The notes under the pieces: model-generated
Told to the model about the DNA's origin: nothing
Databases searched by the model: none
Seen by the model: the letters and a program-made list of their open reading frames with translations, nothing else
Source of the DNA: Gordonia sp. KTR9
GTDB lineage: Bacteria > Actinomycetota > Actinomycetes > Mycobacteriales > Mycobacteriaceae
Direction: 5' to 3'
Length of the DNA: 64,000 nucleotides
Assembly: GCF_000143885.2 (NCBI RefSeq)
Contig: NC_018581.1
Coordinates: forward strand, 1,240,001 to 1,304,000
Shown here: piece by piece, positions 33,809 to 42,597 of the stretch
Position numbering within the stretch: the stretch's first letter is position 1
How the letters are laid out: the number at the start of each line of letters is the position of its first letter
Position numbers and translations under genes: made by a program

Positions 33809-33825
33809 GTTTCACATGATGGAAC
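33809..33825. promoter_or_regulatory. Putative IclR/AllR operator, site 3
   Basis: GTTTC-ACATGAT-GGAAC, the same 5-7-5 layout as the two sites near allantoinase with one arm mismatch. It lies in the 154-bp region between the divergent aldolase and iclR genes. A GGAA-N6-TTCC repeat at 33727-33740 may be a further site. Confidence 0.55.
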
Positions 33826-33855
33826 GTAGCGTGATGTCGGACTGTGGAGGTGGCG

Positions 33856-34617
33856 ATGGCGGGGAACTCGGGCGGTGTGCAGTCCGTCGAGCGGGCATTC
33901 GAGCTGCTCGAACTCATCGGGCGCGCCGGCGGCGAGTGTTCCCTGAGTCATCTGTCGGCGGAATCGCCGCTGCCGCCCCCCACCATTCACCGGCTGCTGC
34001 GGACGCTCGTGGGGATCGGCTACGTCCGGCAACTCCCGAATCGGTCATACGCCCTGGGCCCCCGGCTCATCCGGCTCGGTGAGGTGGCCAATCGGCAGCT
34101 CGGCGCAGTCGCCGCGCCCGTCCTCGCCTCGCTGGTCGGCGAGCTCAGCGAGACCGCGAGTCTCGCGGTGCTCGACGGGGACATGGTCATCTACGTGGCT
34201 CAGGTCCCGTCGCCGCACAGCATGCGGACCAACAACGAGGTCGGCCGTCGGGTGACGATGCACAACACCGCGGTGGGCAAGGCCGTCCTCGCTGAACTCG
34301 ACGACGCGCGCATCCTCAAACACGTCACCCAGGCAGGGCTCACCGCGGCCACCGAGTGGAGCGTGACGTCGCTGTCCGGCGTGTTCGCCGCCGTCGAGCA
34401 GGTGCGCGCGGACGGCGTCGCCACGGACGAACAAGAACACGAGGTCGGGGTCTGCGGCATGGCGGTCGCGGTCCCCGGCGCTCCCACGCCGATGGCGGTC
34501 GGCATCTCGGGGCCGGTGGCCCGATTCGACGACGACCTGCGTACCCGTGCGGTCGGGGCGCTGCGCGCGGCGGCCGGGACCGTGTCCGAGGCGCTCATCG
34601 GGTCCAGGGAGACCTAG
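33856..34617 (+). CDS. IclR-family regulator, probable allantoin-pathway repressor
   Basis: 253-residue IclR protein. The N-terminal winged helix spans VQSVERAFELLELIGRAGG to PPPTIHRLLRTL. The C-terminal effector domain contains MHNTAVGKAVLAELD and MAVAVPGAPTPMAVGISGP, typical of AllR/IclR ligand pockets, where glyoxylate or allantoin derivatives bind (family knowledge). ATG 33856 follows GGAGGTGGCG. It is divergent from the aldolase-allE operon. An operator-like repeat precedes it and two similar ones lie near allantoinase and the permease. Confidence 0.85.
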   Translation: MAGNSGGVQSVERAFELLELIGRAGGECSLSHLSAESPLPPPTIHRLLRTLVGIGYVRQLPNRSYALGPRLIRLGEVANRQLGAVAAPVLASLVGELSETASLAVLDGDMVIYVAQVPSPHSMRTNNEVGRRVTMHNTAVGKAVLAELDDARILKHVTQAGLTAATEWSVTSLSGVFAAVEQVRADGVATDEQEHEVGVCGMAVAVPGAPTPMAVGISGPVARFDDDLRTRAVGALRAAAGTVSEALIGSRET

Positions 34618-34631
34618 ATCCGGGAAGTAGG

Positions 34632-37007
34632 TCAGATGGTGAGCTTCGTCGGTGTCGTGCGGTTCGCGCCGTCGCCGCTGGAGCCGTCGCCGATCTGACC
34701 GTCGTTGTTGAATCCCCAGCAGTACACCGACGCCGCCGACATCGCGCACGACGTCCCGTTGCCGGTCGAGATCGACGTGACGTCGGTCAGTGTCGAGACC
34801 TCGCGGGGGATCTTCACCGAACCGCCGGAGGAGCCGAGCTGGCTGCGGTCGTCGTCGCCCCAGCAGAAAGCCCGGTCGTCGGAGACCGCGCAGGTGGTGC
34901 CCCAGTCGGTGGAGATGGCCGAGACCCCGCTGAGGTTGCTGACCTTGACCGGTGCCTGACGGGTCTCGCTGGTGCCGTCGCCGATCTGACCGTAGGCGTT
35001 GGAACCCCAGCACCAGGCGTCGCCGCCGGCGACCGCGCAGGTCGTCTGGAAATAGGTGCTGGTGTTGGTGTTCGGGTCGTCGTCATCGGATGCCTCGTGA
35101 TAGCCGCCGATGGCGATGTCGGTGACGTCGGTCAGTGTGCCGACCTTGACCGGTGCCGAGCGTGCCGTCGTGCTTCCGTCGCCGATCTGCCCGTTGTCGT
35201 TGGCGCCCCAGCAGAACGCCGACCCGTCCGACACGGCGCAGGTGGTGCCGTAGGCGGTCGCGATGTCGGTGACGACGCCGAGCCCGGGAACCTTCGTCGG
35301 GGCCGACACCGGGTCGGTGCCGCCGCCGGTGCCGAGCTGGCCGTACTCGTTGTTGCCCCAGCAATAGGCGTCGGTGCCGGCGACCGCGCAGGTGGTGCCC
35401 CACCCGGTGGAGATCGCCTTGACGTCGGAGATGGTGCCGACCTTCGTCGCGGTGTCCACCGTCGATCCGCTGGTGCCGTTGCCGACTTCGCCGTAGTGGT
35501 TGTTACCCCAGCAGAAGGCATCGCCGGCGGCGATGGCGCAGGCCGTCGCGACGTAGGCGTTCTCGCCGGTGAGGTAGCCGCCGGTGGCGACCGCGGTGGC
35601 GTTCGAGACGCCGGTCACCGGGACCGGGCGGGTGTGCGGCGTCGTGGTGCCGTCGCCGAGCTGACCCGTGTCGTTGTCGCCCCAGCAGTGCACGCTGCCG
35701 GTGACCACGGCACAGCTGCTGCCGAAGTTGGTGGTCACCACCGGCTGCGCGACGGTGGCCTTCTCCGGGTCGTCGACGGTGCTGCCGATGACGGCCAGCC
35801 CGACCACGGCCGCGACCACGAGCAGCAGCACGGCGCCGAGCACGCCGGCGATGATCAGCCCGGTCCGCTTCTTCTTTCCCGGCGGGACCGGCGGCATGCC
35901 CGCCGGGTATCCGGGTTGGGGCTGGCCGGGTTGCGCGTGCGGGCCCGAGAGGTGGGGCGCCGAGGAGTACATCGGCTGCGGTCCCGACGGTTTGTTCATC
36001 AGTGGCTGCGGCCCCGACGGCCCGGTCATCGTCGCCTGCGGAGGAGGCGTGTACTGGCCGTGGGGTGGGCCGAAGTGCTGCTGGGGTCCCGAGGGGTGCC
36101 CGGCGGACGGGCCGCCGGTGCCGCCGCCGACGAGGGTGGGCGGTGGCACCGAGCCGGCGACCATCGTGTTTCCCTGCGCCGCAGGCGAATCGAGAGCGGA
36201 CTTCAGCGCGGCCGCGAAGCTGCGGCAGTCGGGGTAGCGGGCCGCGGGGTTCTTCGACAACGCGCGCTGGAACACCGGGTCGAGTTGGGCGAGGTCGCCG
36301 CGCAGCTGGCCGATGTGAGGGACAGGCCGCTGGATGTGTCCCAGCATCACCGAGGGCTCGGACTGCCCCACGAAGGGAGGCTGTCCGGCGAGCAGGGCGT
36401 ACGCGGTGCAGGCCAGCGAGTACTGGTCCGACCGCGCCGTGGCGTCGGCACCCTCGAGAGTCTCCGGGGCCGAGAAGGCGACCGTCCCGATGAAGGAATG
36501 AGTGCCGGTCAGGTTGGCCGAGCCGGCGAGTTTGGCGATGCCGAAGTCGAGCACCAAGGCGCGTTCGACGACGCTCGTCGCAGGGTCTCGCGTGACGAGG
36601 ATGTTGGCGGGCTTGATGTCGCGGTGCACCACGTGGTGGCGGTGCGCGTAGTCGAGGGCGTCGGCGACCTCGGTGACGACCGTGGACACCTCGGCCGGCG
36701 TCAGGCGCTCCTCGGTGAGGTCCTTGCCGTCGACGTAGCTCATCGAGAACCACGGCGAGCCGTCGGAGATCCCGTACTGATGGATGGTGATGATGCTGCG
36801 ATGGTCGAGTTTCGCGGTGGTGCGTGCCTCGTTGGTGAAGCGCTGGTTGAAGCCGGGCTGCGCACTGACCGCCGTGGAGATGACCTTCAGGGCTTCGCGT
36901 CGTTCCAGCTGCAGGTTCTCGACGAGGTACACCTCGCCCATACCGCCCGCGCCGAGCTGAGAGACCACGCGATAACCGGCGATGTGGGTGCCGGGACTCA
37001 ACGGCAC
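34632..37007 (-). CDS. Receptor Ser/Thr kinase with extracellular RCC1-type seven-bladed propeller (first of pair)
   Basis: 791-residue transmembrane kinase. The catalytic domain has GAGGMGE (19-25), K41, HRDIKPANI, DFGIAK and a SAPE motif. A Pro/Gly/Gln-rich linker leads to one transmembrane helix (GLIIAGVLGAVLLLVVAAVV). The outer part has seven RCC1-like repeats ending at the C-terminus, each with C-A-x7-C-W-G followed by xNxxGQ(L/I)GDG, so each blade probably carries one disulfide. GTG 37007 follows AGGAAGAGG. The next gene upstream encodes a near-twin. The ligand of the propeller is unknown. Confidence 0.9.
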   Translation of the reverse strand: MPLSPGTHIAGYRVVSQLGAGGMGEVYLVENLQLERREALKVISTAVSAQPGFNQRFTNEARTTAKLDHRSIITIHQYGISDGSPWFSMSYVDGKDLTEERLTPAEVSTVVTEVADALDYAHRHHVVHRDIKPANILVTRDPATSVVERALVLDFGIAKLAGSANLTGTHSFIGTVAFSAPETLEGADATARSDQYSLACTAYALLAGQPPFVGQSEPSVMLGHIQRPVPHIGQLRGDLAQLDPVFQRALSKNPAARYPDCRSFAAALKSALDSPAAQGNTMVAGSVPPPTLVGGGTGGPSAGHPSGPQQHFGPPHGQYTPPPQATMTGPSGPQPLMNKPSGPQPMYSSAPHLSGPHAQPGQPQPGYPAGMPPVPPGKKKRTGLIIAGVLGAVLLLVVAAVVGLAVIGSTVDDPEKATVAQPVVTTNFGSSCAVVTGSVHCWGDNDTGQLGDGTTTPHTRPVPVTGVSNATAVATGGYLTGENAYVATACAIAAGDAFCWGNNHYGEVGNGTSGSTVDTATKVGTISDVKAISTGWGTTCAVAGTDAYCWGNNEYGQLGTGGGTDPVSAPTKVPGLGVVTDIATAYGTTCAVSDGSAFCWGANDNGQIGDGSTTARSAPVKVGTLTDVTDIAIGGYHEASDDDDPNTNTSTYFQTTCAVAGGDAWCWGSNAYGQIGDGTSETRQAPVKVSNLSGVSAISTDWGTTCAVSDDRAFCWGDDDRSQLGSSGGSVKIPREVSTLTDVTSISTGNGTSCAMSAASVYCWGFNNDGQIGDGSSGDGANRTTPTKLTI

Positions 37008-37131
37008 GGCGTCACCTCTTCCTGGACTTGGCCCGACGGGTTCCAAATGACTGCTCTCGCAGACGTATGCAGGGACGATACCGAAACCGGAGGGGCCCGG
37101 GGCACCCTTCAACCGGATGACGGCGCCGTCG

Positions 37132-39285
37132 TCAGAACGTGACCTGCGTGGGGGTCGGACGGTCGTCGGTGCCGCCGACGCCGAGCTGCCCGGTGGCGTT
37201 GAAACCCCAGCACCAGAGGTACTCCGACGCGAGCGCGCACGAGGTCCGCTCGCCGGCGGATACCGCACTCACATCCGACAATTCGCGCACACGGGTGGGC
37301 GCCGGACGGTCGGTCAGCGTGCCGTCGCCGACCGATCCCCAGGCGTTGGCGCCCCAGCAGTACGCGACGCCCCCGGCGAGTGCACAGGTGGTGTTCGACG
37401 TGCCCGTGCTGATGGACTCGACCTCGCCGAGGCCGGTCACCGGCGTCGCCGTGCGGCGACCGTAGGTGCTGCCGTCGCCGAGCTGCCCGAAGTCGTTGTT
37501 GCCCCAGCAATACGCGCTCGCCCCGGCGACCGCGCAGGCGGTGGCGGCGCCGGCGGAGACCGTGGTCGCGCCGTCCAGGTCGGCGACCCGTGTCGGGCTG
37601 ACCCGATTGGTGGTCGTGCCGTCGCCGACCTGCCCGTTGTCGTTGAGTCCCCAGCAGTAGGCGTCGCCCGCGGCGACGGCGCAGGCGAAGTTCACGCCGA
37701 CGCTGATCGCGGTCACGTCGTCGAGGCCGGCGACGCGGACCGGTCGGTACTGGTTGGCGGTGGAGCCGTCGCCGAGCTGGTCGAAGTCGTTGGTGCCCCA
37801 GCAGTACGCCGCGCCCGCCGAGATCGCGCAGGTGGCCCAGTTGGCGGTCGAGATGGCGGTGACGTCGGCGAGGTCGGCGACCCGGGTCGGCGTCAGGCGC
37901 GCGTCGGTCGTGCCGTCACCGACCTGCCCGTAGTCGTTGTTGCCCCAGCAGTAGGCGACGCCCTCGGCGATCGCGCAGCTGTTGGGGCCACCGGTGCTGA
38001 TCGCGGTGACGCCGCTGAGATCGGCGACCCGCGTGGGTGTCTGGCGTGTCTCGGTCGTGCCGTCGCCGATCTGGCCGGCGGCGTTGTCGCCCCAGCAGTA
38101 CGCGGTCCCGTCGCGAATCGAACACGTGGTACCGAGACCGGCGCTGAGCTGCGCCTGGGCGTCCGTGGCAGCCAGGGGCGACGACGCGGCATCAGTGGTG
38201 GCCCCGTCGTCAGAGCCGCCGAGGGTGACGACGCCGATGGCGACCACGGCCGCGAGCACGGCGACCGCGACGACCGCGGCCAGGGCGAGCGGCCACCGGC
38301 GCCGGCGCGCCGTTGTCCGCGCCGGAGGTGTCGGGGGCGGGGGAGTGGGAGGTGCCAGGGCGGGCGTGGGGGTGGAGCCCCAGGCCAGGGTCGGGTCCGC
38401 CGGCGATCGCGGCGGGATGACCTGCGTCGCCGGGAGGGGAGCGCGTGGTCGGTCGTCGGCGCCGGCCCGGTCGAGCGCGGCGTGCAGATCCGCGGCGAAC
38501 GCGCGGCAGGTGGGATACCGGTCGAGCGGGCCGCGCGCGAGCGCACGGTCGAAGACGGGGTCGAGCGCGGCGAGCCCGGGTCGATGGGTGCTGATCGGCG
38601 CCGGCCGCGTCGTGAGCTTCGCGACGATGTGGCGCGTCTGCGTGTCGGCGTCGAACGGGGTTGTGCCGGAGAGCAATTCGTAGGCCGTGCAGGCCAGGGC
38701 GTACTGATCCGACGCGGGGCCCGCCGGTTTGCCGTCGAGGATCTCCGGCGCCGCGTAGACGAGGGTCCCCACGAACGACGACGGCGCGGTCAACGTGGTG
38801 GCGGTGGTGAGTTTCGCGATCCCGAAGTCGAGCACGACCACGCGGTCGAGGGCGTCGTCCATCGCACGTCGCGTGACCATGATGTTGCCGGGTTTGATGT
38901 CGCGATGGATCACGCCGTGCTCGTGTGCGTAGTCGAGCGCGTCGGCGACCCGGGAGACGACGGTCGCCACCTCGTCCGGGCGGAGCGAGGCGCGGCGGAG
39001 GTCGCGCCCGTCGAGGTGGGTCATCGTGAACCAGGGGTCGCCGTCGGTGACGCCGTAGTGATAGATCGTCACGATGGCGGGGTGGTCGAGCGCCGCCGCG
39101 GTCTGCGCCTCGCGGCTGAACCTCCGCGCGAACTCCTCGTCGACGGTCTCGGCGATCGAGATCACCTTGAGGGCCTCGCGCCGACGCAGTTGGGGGTTCT
39201 CGACCAGATAGACGGTGCCCATTCCACCGCTGCCCAACCGCGTGATCACCGGGTAGCCGGCGACCTGGACTGGCTGGGCGGCCAT
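37132..39285 (-). CDS. Receptor Ser/Thr kinase with extracellular RCC1-type propeller (second of pair)
   Basis: 717-residue transmembrane kinase with the same layout as its downstream neighbour: GSGGMGT loop, K40, HRDIKPGNI, DFGIAK, AAPEIL, a Pro-rich linker, a transmembrane helix near LALAAVVAVAVLAAVVAIGV, then seven RCC1-like repeats with paired Cys (for example CAIAEGVAYCWGNN). ATG 39285 follows AGGAGACGCC. Spacing to the next kinase is 124 bases. The two probably arose by tandem duplication and then diverged in linker and repeat sequence. Propeller ligand and kinase substrates are unknown. Confidence 0.9.
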   Translation of the reverse strand: MAAQPVQVAGYPVITRLGSGGMGTVYLVENPQLRRREALKVISIAETVDEEFARRFSREAQTAAALDHPAIVTIYHYGVTDGDPWFTMTHLDGRDLRRASLRPDEVATVVSRVADALDYAHEHGVIHRDIKPGNIMVTRRAMDDALDRVVVLDFGIAKLTTATTLTAPSSFVGTLVYAAPEILDGKPAGPASDQYALACTAYELLSGTTPFDADTQTRHIVAKLTTRPAPISTHRPGLAALDPVFDRALARGPLDRYPTCRAFAADLHAALDRAGADDRPRAPLPATQVIPPRSPADPTLAWGSTPTPALAPPTPPPPTPPARTTARRRRWPLALAAVVAVAVLAAVVAIGVVTLGGSDDGATTDAASSPLAATDAQAQLSAGLGTTCSIRDGTAYCWGDNAAGQIGDGTTETRQTPTRVADLSGVTAISTGGPNSCAIAEGVAYCWGNNDYGQVGDGTTDARLTPTRVADLADVTAISTANWATCAISAGAAYCWGTNDFDQLGDGSTANQYRPVRVAGLDDVTAISVGVNFACAVAAGDAYCWGLNDNGQVGDGTTTNRVSPTRVADLDGATTVSAGAATACAVAGASAYCWGNNDFGQLGDGSTYGRRTATPVTGLGEVESISTGTSNTTCALAGGVAYCWGANAWGSVGDGTLTDRPAPTRVRELSDVSAVSAGERTSCALASEYLWCWGFNATGQLGVGGTDDRPTPTQVTF

Positions 39286-39395
39286 GGGCGTCTCCTGGTG
39301 GCGTGACCTGTGTTGCGACGACGATAGCCCCTCCCACGGCCGTCCTGCCCTGACACGGCTCTTGTTCATCCGAACGACATGGCACAATGCTCGAC

Positions 39396-39659
39396 GTGGC
39401 AAACAAATCTGGCGCTGAATCATCCACCCCCGGCGAAGCGGGTGCCGGCACCGGCCGAGTCGTGAAGTCCGGTGGCCGCAAGAAGCACTACGTCGACAAC
39501 GGCTGGCCGCAGGACGACAACGGTGACGCCGCCGAGCACGCCGTCTCCGAACTCGCGACCCACATCTCCGGTGCGCTGTCGCCGTTCGGCGACACCGAGT
39601 TCCCGCTTCCGGTCGACGAGCTGCCGTTCGTGCAGTCGAAGACCGTCGTCAACCGCTGA
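39396..39659 (+). CDS. Small conserved actinobacterial protein (Rv0863-like)
   Basis: 87-residue hydrophilic protein, conserved at this position next to moaC in mycobacteria (synteny recalled). No known domain. Recognisable features are a basic patch [14 protein letters not shown] and an acidic C-terminal half ending [17 protein letters not shown] favour GTG 39396 (VANKSG) over ATG 39387. It is transcribed toward moaC, 5 bases away. Function unknown. Confidence 0.7.
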   Translation: MANKSGAESSTPGEAGAGTGRVVKSGGRKKHYVDNGWPQDDNGDAAEHAVSELATHISGALSPFGDTEFPLPVDELPFVQSKTVVNR

Positions 39660-39664
39660 CGTCG

Positions 39665-40177
39665 ATGCCCACCGGAGGCGACGGCGGCTCCCGGCTGAGC
39701 CACCTCGACGCCTCCGGATCGGCCCGCATGGTCGACGTCGGGGCCAAGCCGTCGACGAAGCGTCGCGCTGTCGCCGCCGGCACGTTCCACACCACCGCCG
39801 AGGTGATCGGCCTCCTCAGTGAGTCGAGGCTGCCCAAGGGGGATGTGCTCGCCACGGCGCGCATCGCCGGGATCATGGCGGCCAAGCGGACCGACGAGCT
39901 GATTCCGCTGTGCCACCAGTTGGCGTTGTCGTCGGTGGAGGTCGACTTCGCGATCGGTGCCGAGACGATCGAGGTGACCGCGACCGTGGCCACCTCCGGT
40001 CAGACGGGCGTCGAGATGGAAGCGCTGACCGCGGTCGCCGTCGCCGGCCTGACACTGCACGACATGGTCAAGGCCGTGGACCGACGCGCGCAGATGGACG
40101 GTATCCGCCTCCTCGCCAAGACCGGAGGCAAGTCGGGCGACTGGTACCGCGACCCGGCTGACCCGGCCGATGACTGA
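39665..40177 (+). CDS. moaC: Cyclic pyranopterin monophosphate synthase
   Basis: 170-residue MoaC. It turns the MoaA product into cyclic pyranopterin monophosphate, the first stable molybdenum-cofactor intermediate. Signatures are [18 protein letters not shown], the active-site segment [21 protein letters not shown]-like [17 protein letters not shown], and the Lys-containing [11 protein letters not shown]. The C-terminus [12 protein letters not shown] is typical. It overlaps mog by 8 bases and heads moaC-mog-moaE. Confidence 0.96.
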   Translation: MPTGGDGGSRLSHLDASGSARMVDVGAKPSTKRRAVAAGTFHTTAEVIGLLSESRLPKGDVLATARIAGIMAAKRTDELIPLCHQLALSSVEVDFAIGAETIEVTATVATSGQTGVEMEALTAVAVAGLTLHDMVKAVDRRAQMDGIRLLAKTGGKSGDWYRDPADPADD

Positions 40178-40661
40178 TCCGGGAACACCACGCGTCGCGC
40201 GTGTCGTCGTCGCGTCGAACCGCGCCAGCAGCGGTGTCTACGCCGACCGGTCCGGCCCGATCATCGAGGCATGGCTCGCAGAGCAGGGCTTCCGGGTCGA
40301 CGAATGCGACGTCGTGGCCGACGGCCCACCGGTCGGCGATGCCGTCCGCGCCGCGATCTACGCCGAGGTCGACCTCGTGATCACCACGGGCGGAACAGGT
40401 CTGACGCCCACCGACCGGACTCCGGAACAGACCCGGCCGCTCCTCGACGTCGAGATCCCGGGTCTGGCCGACGCGATCCGGTCGGCCGGCCTGCCCAAGG
40501 TGCCGACCGCCGTCCTCTCGCGCGGGCTCGCCGGGGTGGCCGGGAGGACGCTCGTCGTCAACCTGCCCGGTTCGACCGGCGGGGTTCGCGACGGGCTGGG
40601 CGTGCTCGCCGGCGTCGTCCACCACGCACTCGATCAGATTCGCGGAGGCGACCACCGATGA
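40170..40661 (+). CDS. mog: Molybdopterin adenylyltransferase (MogA/MoaB family)
   Basis: 163-residue protein that adenylylates molybdopterin before molybdenum insertion. The family signature [17 protein letters not shown] is complete, and [15 protein letters not shown] near the C-terminus contributes to the nucleotide pocket. It overlaps moaC by 8 bases and moaE by ATGA, so the three are translationally coupled. Confidence 0.95.
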   Translation: MTDPGTPRVARVVVASNRASSGVYADRSGPIIEAWLAEQGFRVDECDVVADGPPVGDAVRAAIYAEVDLVITTGGTGLTPTDRTPEQTRPLLDVEIPGLADAIRSAGLPKVPTAVLSRGLAGVAGRTLVVNLPGSTGGVRDGLGVLAGVVHHALDQIRGGDHR

Positions 40662-41104
40662 CCGGAGACGCCGGCACCCGCGTGGTGCTCACCGCTGTCG
40701 TCGACGAGCCGATCACGCTGGCCGCCCACGAGGCGATGGTCGCCGCTGCCGCCGAGGGAAAGGCCGGGGCGGTGGTCGGCTTCGTGGGCGCCGTCCGTGA
40801 CCACGACGGCGGGCGAAGGGTGACCGCCCTGCACTACTCCGGGCATCCCACCGCGACGAAGGTGCTGGCCGACGTCGTCGAGGAGGTCTCAGCGGTCGAC
40901 GGCGTGCGTGCGGTCGCCGTCTCCCACCGGGTCGGCGACCTCGCGATCGGCGACATAGCCTTCGTGGTCGCGGTGGCCGCCGACCATCGTCGGGCGGCGT
41001 TCGAGACCTGCTCGCGTCTCGTCGACGAGGTCAAGTCCCGGCTGCCGGTCTGGAAGCACCAGTTCTTCGACGACGGCACCGACGAGTGGGTCAATTCGGC
41101 ATAG
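40658..41104 (+). CDS. moaE: Molybdopterin synthase catalytic subunit
   Basis: 148-residue MoaE, which transfers sulfur from the MoaD C-terminal thiocarboxylate to cPMP. Characteristic segments are [38 protein letters not shown] and the Lys-rich end [18 protein letters not shown] 40658 overlaps the mog stop as ATGA; a longer open frame from 40271 is an artefact. Its partner moaD is on the other strand past rpf. Confidence 0.95.
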   Translation: MTGDAGTRVVLTAVVDEPITLAAHEAMVAAAAEGKAGAVVGFVGAVRDHDGGRRVTALHYSGHPTATKVLADVVEEVSAVDGVRAVAVSHRVGDLAIGDIAFVVAVAADHRRAAFETCSRLVDEVKSRLPVWKHQFFDDGTDEWVNSA

Positions 41105-41199
41105 ACCCGCTGGTTGAGCCTGACCCCCGCTGGTCGAGCCTGGCCCCCGCTGGTCGAGCTTGACCCCCGCTGGTTGAGCCGACCCCCGCTGGTTGAGCT
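41105..41199. repeat. Five tandem copies of a 19-20-bp GGTTGAGC-type repeat
   Basis: The unit CCCCGCTGGTTGAGCCTGA varies at one or two bases; TGGTTGAGC or TGGTCGAGC recurs at 41111, 41131, 41151, 41171 and 41190. The last copy continues into TTGTCGAAACCA. It resembles the intergenic repeat scattered through Gordonia and relatives (recalled). Confidence 0.9.
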
Positions 41200-41216
41200 T
41201 GTCGAAACCATTGGAA

Positions 41217-41254
41217 AAGGGCCCCGCACGGATGATTCATCGTGCGGGGCCCTT
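41217..41254. terminator. Bidirectional terminator between moaE and rpf
   Basis: A 14-bp perfect stem (AAGGGCCCCGCACG at 41217-41230 with CGTGCGGGGCCCTT at 41241-41254) encloses a 10-base loop. It is placed between convergent genes, so it can serve both. Confidence 0.85.
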
Positions 41255-41269
41255 CGTCTGTGTCCCGGA

Positions 41270-42062
<793 letters not shown>

Positions 42063-42337
42063 AGATTGCTTGTCGTTCCCACCGGCGGAACGAGGCTCGG
42101 CGCGGCCGGTGGGACGTTATGTCTTGGTTGCTGTGTCGTGACCTCCGAGGAGGACGCTTCGTACAGTACGTCGTTCGTTGGACTGAATCACCTGGCTGAA
42201 CGCAAGCGATTTTCGGCCCGGATCCGGGTCTTCCGACCCACTTTGGGCGTCATCCCAGTTCAACGGGTTAGTGGCCGTCCCGTGCCCATCCTGTTACTCC
42301 ACCGTTATGTGACAAAGGTCACAAGCCCGGTGTGGCG
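42063..42337. other. Non-coding stretch upstream of the rpf riboswitch
   Basis: Together with the riboswitch this makes a 447-base gene-free region. It contains an inverted repeat (TCCCACCGGC at 42077-42086 with GCCGGTGGGA at 42105-42114) of unknown role, the presumed rpf promoter, which I could not place with confidence, and the CRP-like palindrome at its moaD end. No convincing small gene was seen. Confidence 0.5.
42308..42323. promoter_or_regulatory. CRP-like binding site upstream of rpf
   Basis: TGTGAC-AAAG-GTCACA, a perfect 6-bp inverted repeat with a 4-base spacer, matching the cAMP receptor protein consensus. In M. tuberculosis rpfA is a known CRP (Rv3676) target. The site is about 420 bases before the rpf start codon, upstream of the riboswitch. 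Confidence 0.75.
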
Positions 42338-42586
42338 TCAGCCACCGGCAAACGGCGGGAGAACGTCGAGTGTCGTGCACGTGCCGAGTGCGCGCGTTCG
42401 ATCGGAGAACGCGATCTCGTCGCGCAGATACGAGCAGCGTTCGAGAACTGTGGCGAGGGAGGGGTTTCCGGCGGCGAGGGTCTCTTCCAGGACGCGGAGG
42501 GTGGTCGTCGGGTCGATCTCGACGACTCTCTCCTCGGCGCCGGCCGCGGCGCGCGCGGCGGCGAAGAATCGGACTGTGAGCTGCAT
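42338..42586 (-). CDS. moaD: Molybdopterin synthase sulfur-carrier subunit
   Basis: 82-residue ubiquitin-like MoaD. It begins QLTVRFFAAARAAAGAEE and ends VLPPFAGG; the terminal Gly-Gly is the thiocarboxylated end that feeds sulfur to MoaE. ATG 42586 is 11 bases after the moaA stop on the same strand, so moaA-moaD form one unit. A longer frame to 42907 is spurious because it runs inside moaA. Confidence 0.93.
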   Translation of the reverse strand: MQLTVRFFAAARAAAGAEERVVEIDPTTTLRVLEETLAAGNPSLATVLERCSYLRDEIAFSDRTRALGTCTTLDVLPPFAGG

Positions 42587-42597
42587 CGGACGCGAGC

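Noticed and set aside
34356..37142. 928-residue open frame on the plus strand opposite the first RCC1 kinase
   Set aside because: Composition is Arg/Gly/Val-rich with no recognisable domain, and it is the antisense shadow of an unmistakable kinase.
37117..39306. 729-residue plus-strand open frame opposite the second RCC1 kinase
   Set aside because: Same reason; the minus strand encodes all kinase motifs and the seven repeats.
40271..41104. 277-residue version of MoaE
   Set aside because: The N-terminal half is a shadow of mog; ATG 40658 with ATGA overlap gives a normal-length MoaE.
41105..41199. Possible CRISPR array
   Set aside because: Units are directly adjacent without spacers and are only 19-20 bp; no cas genes.
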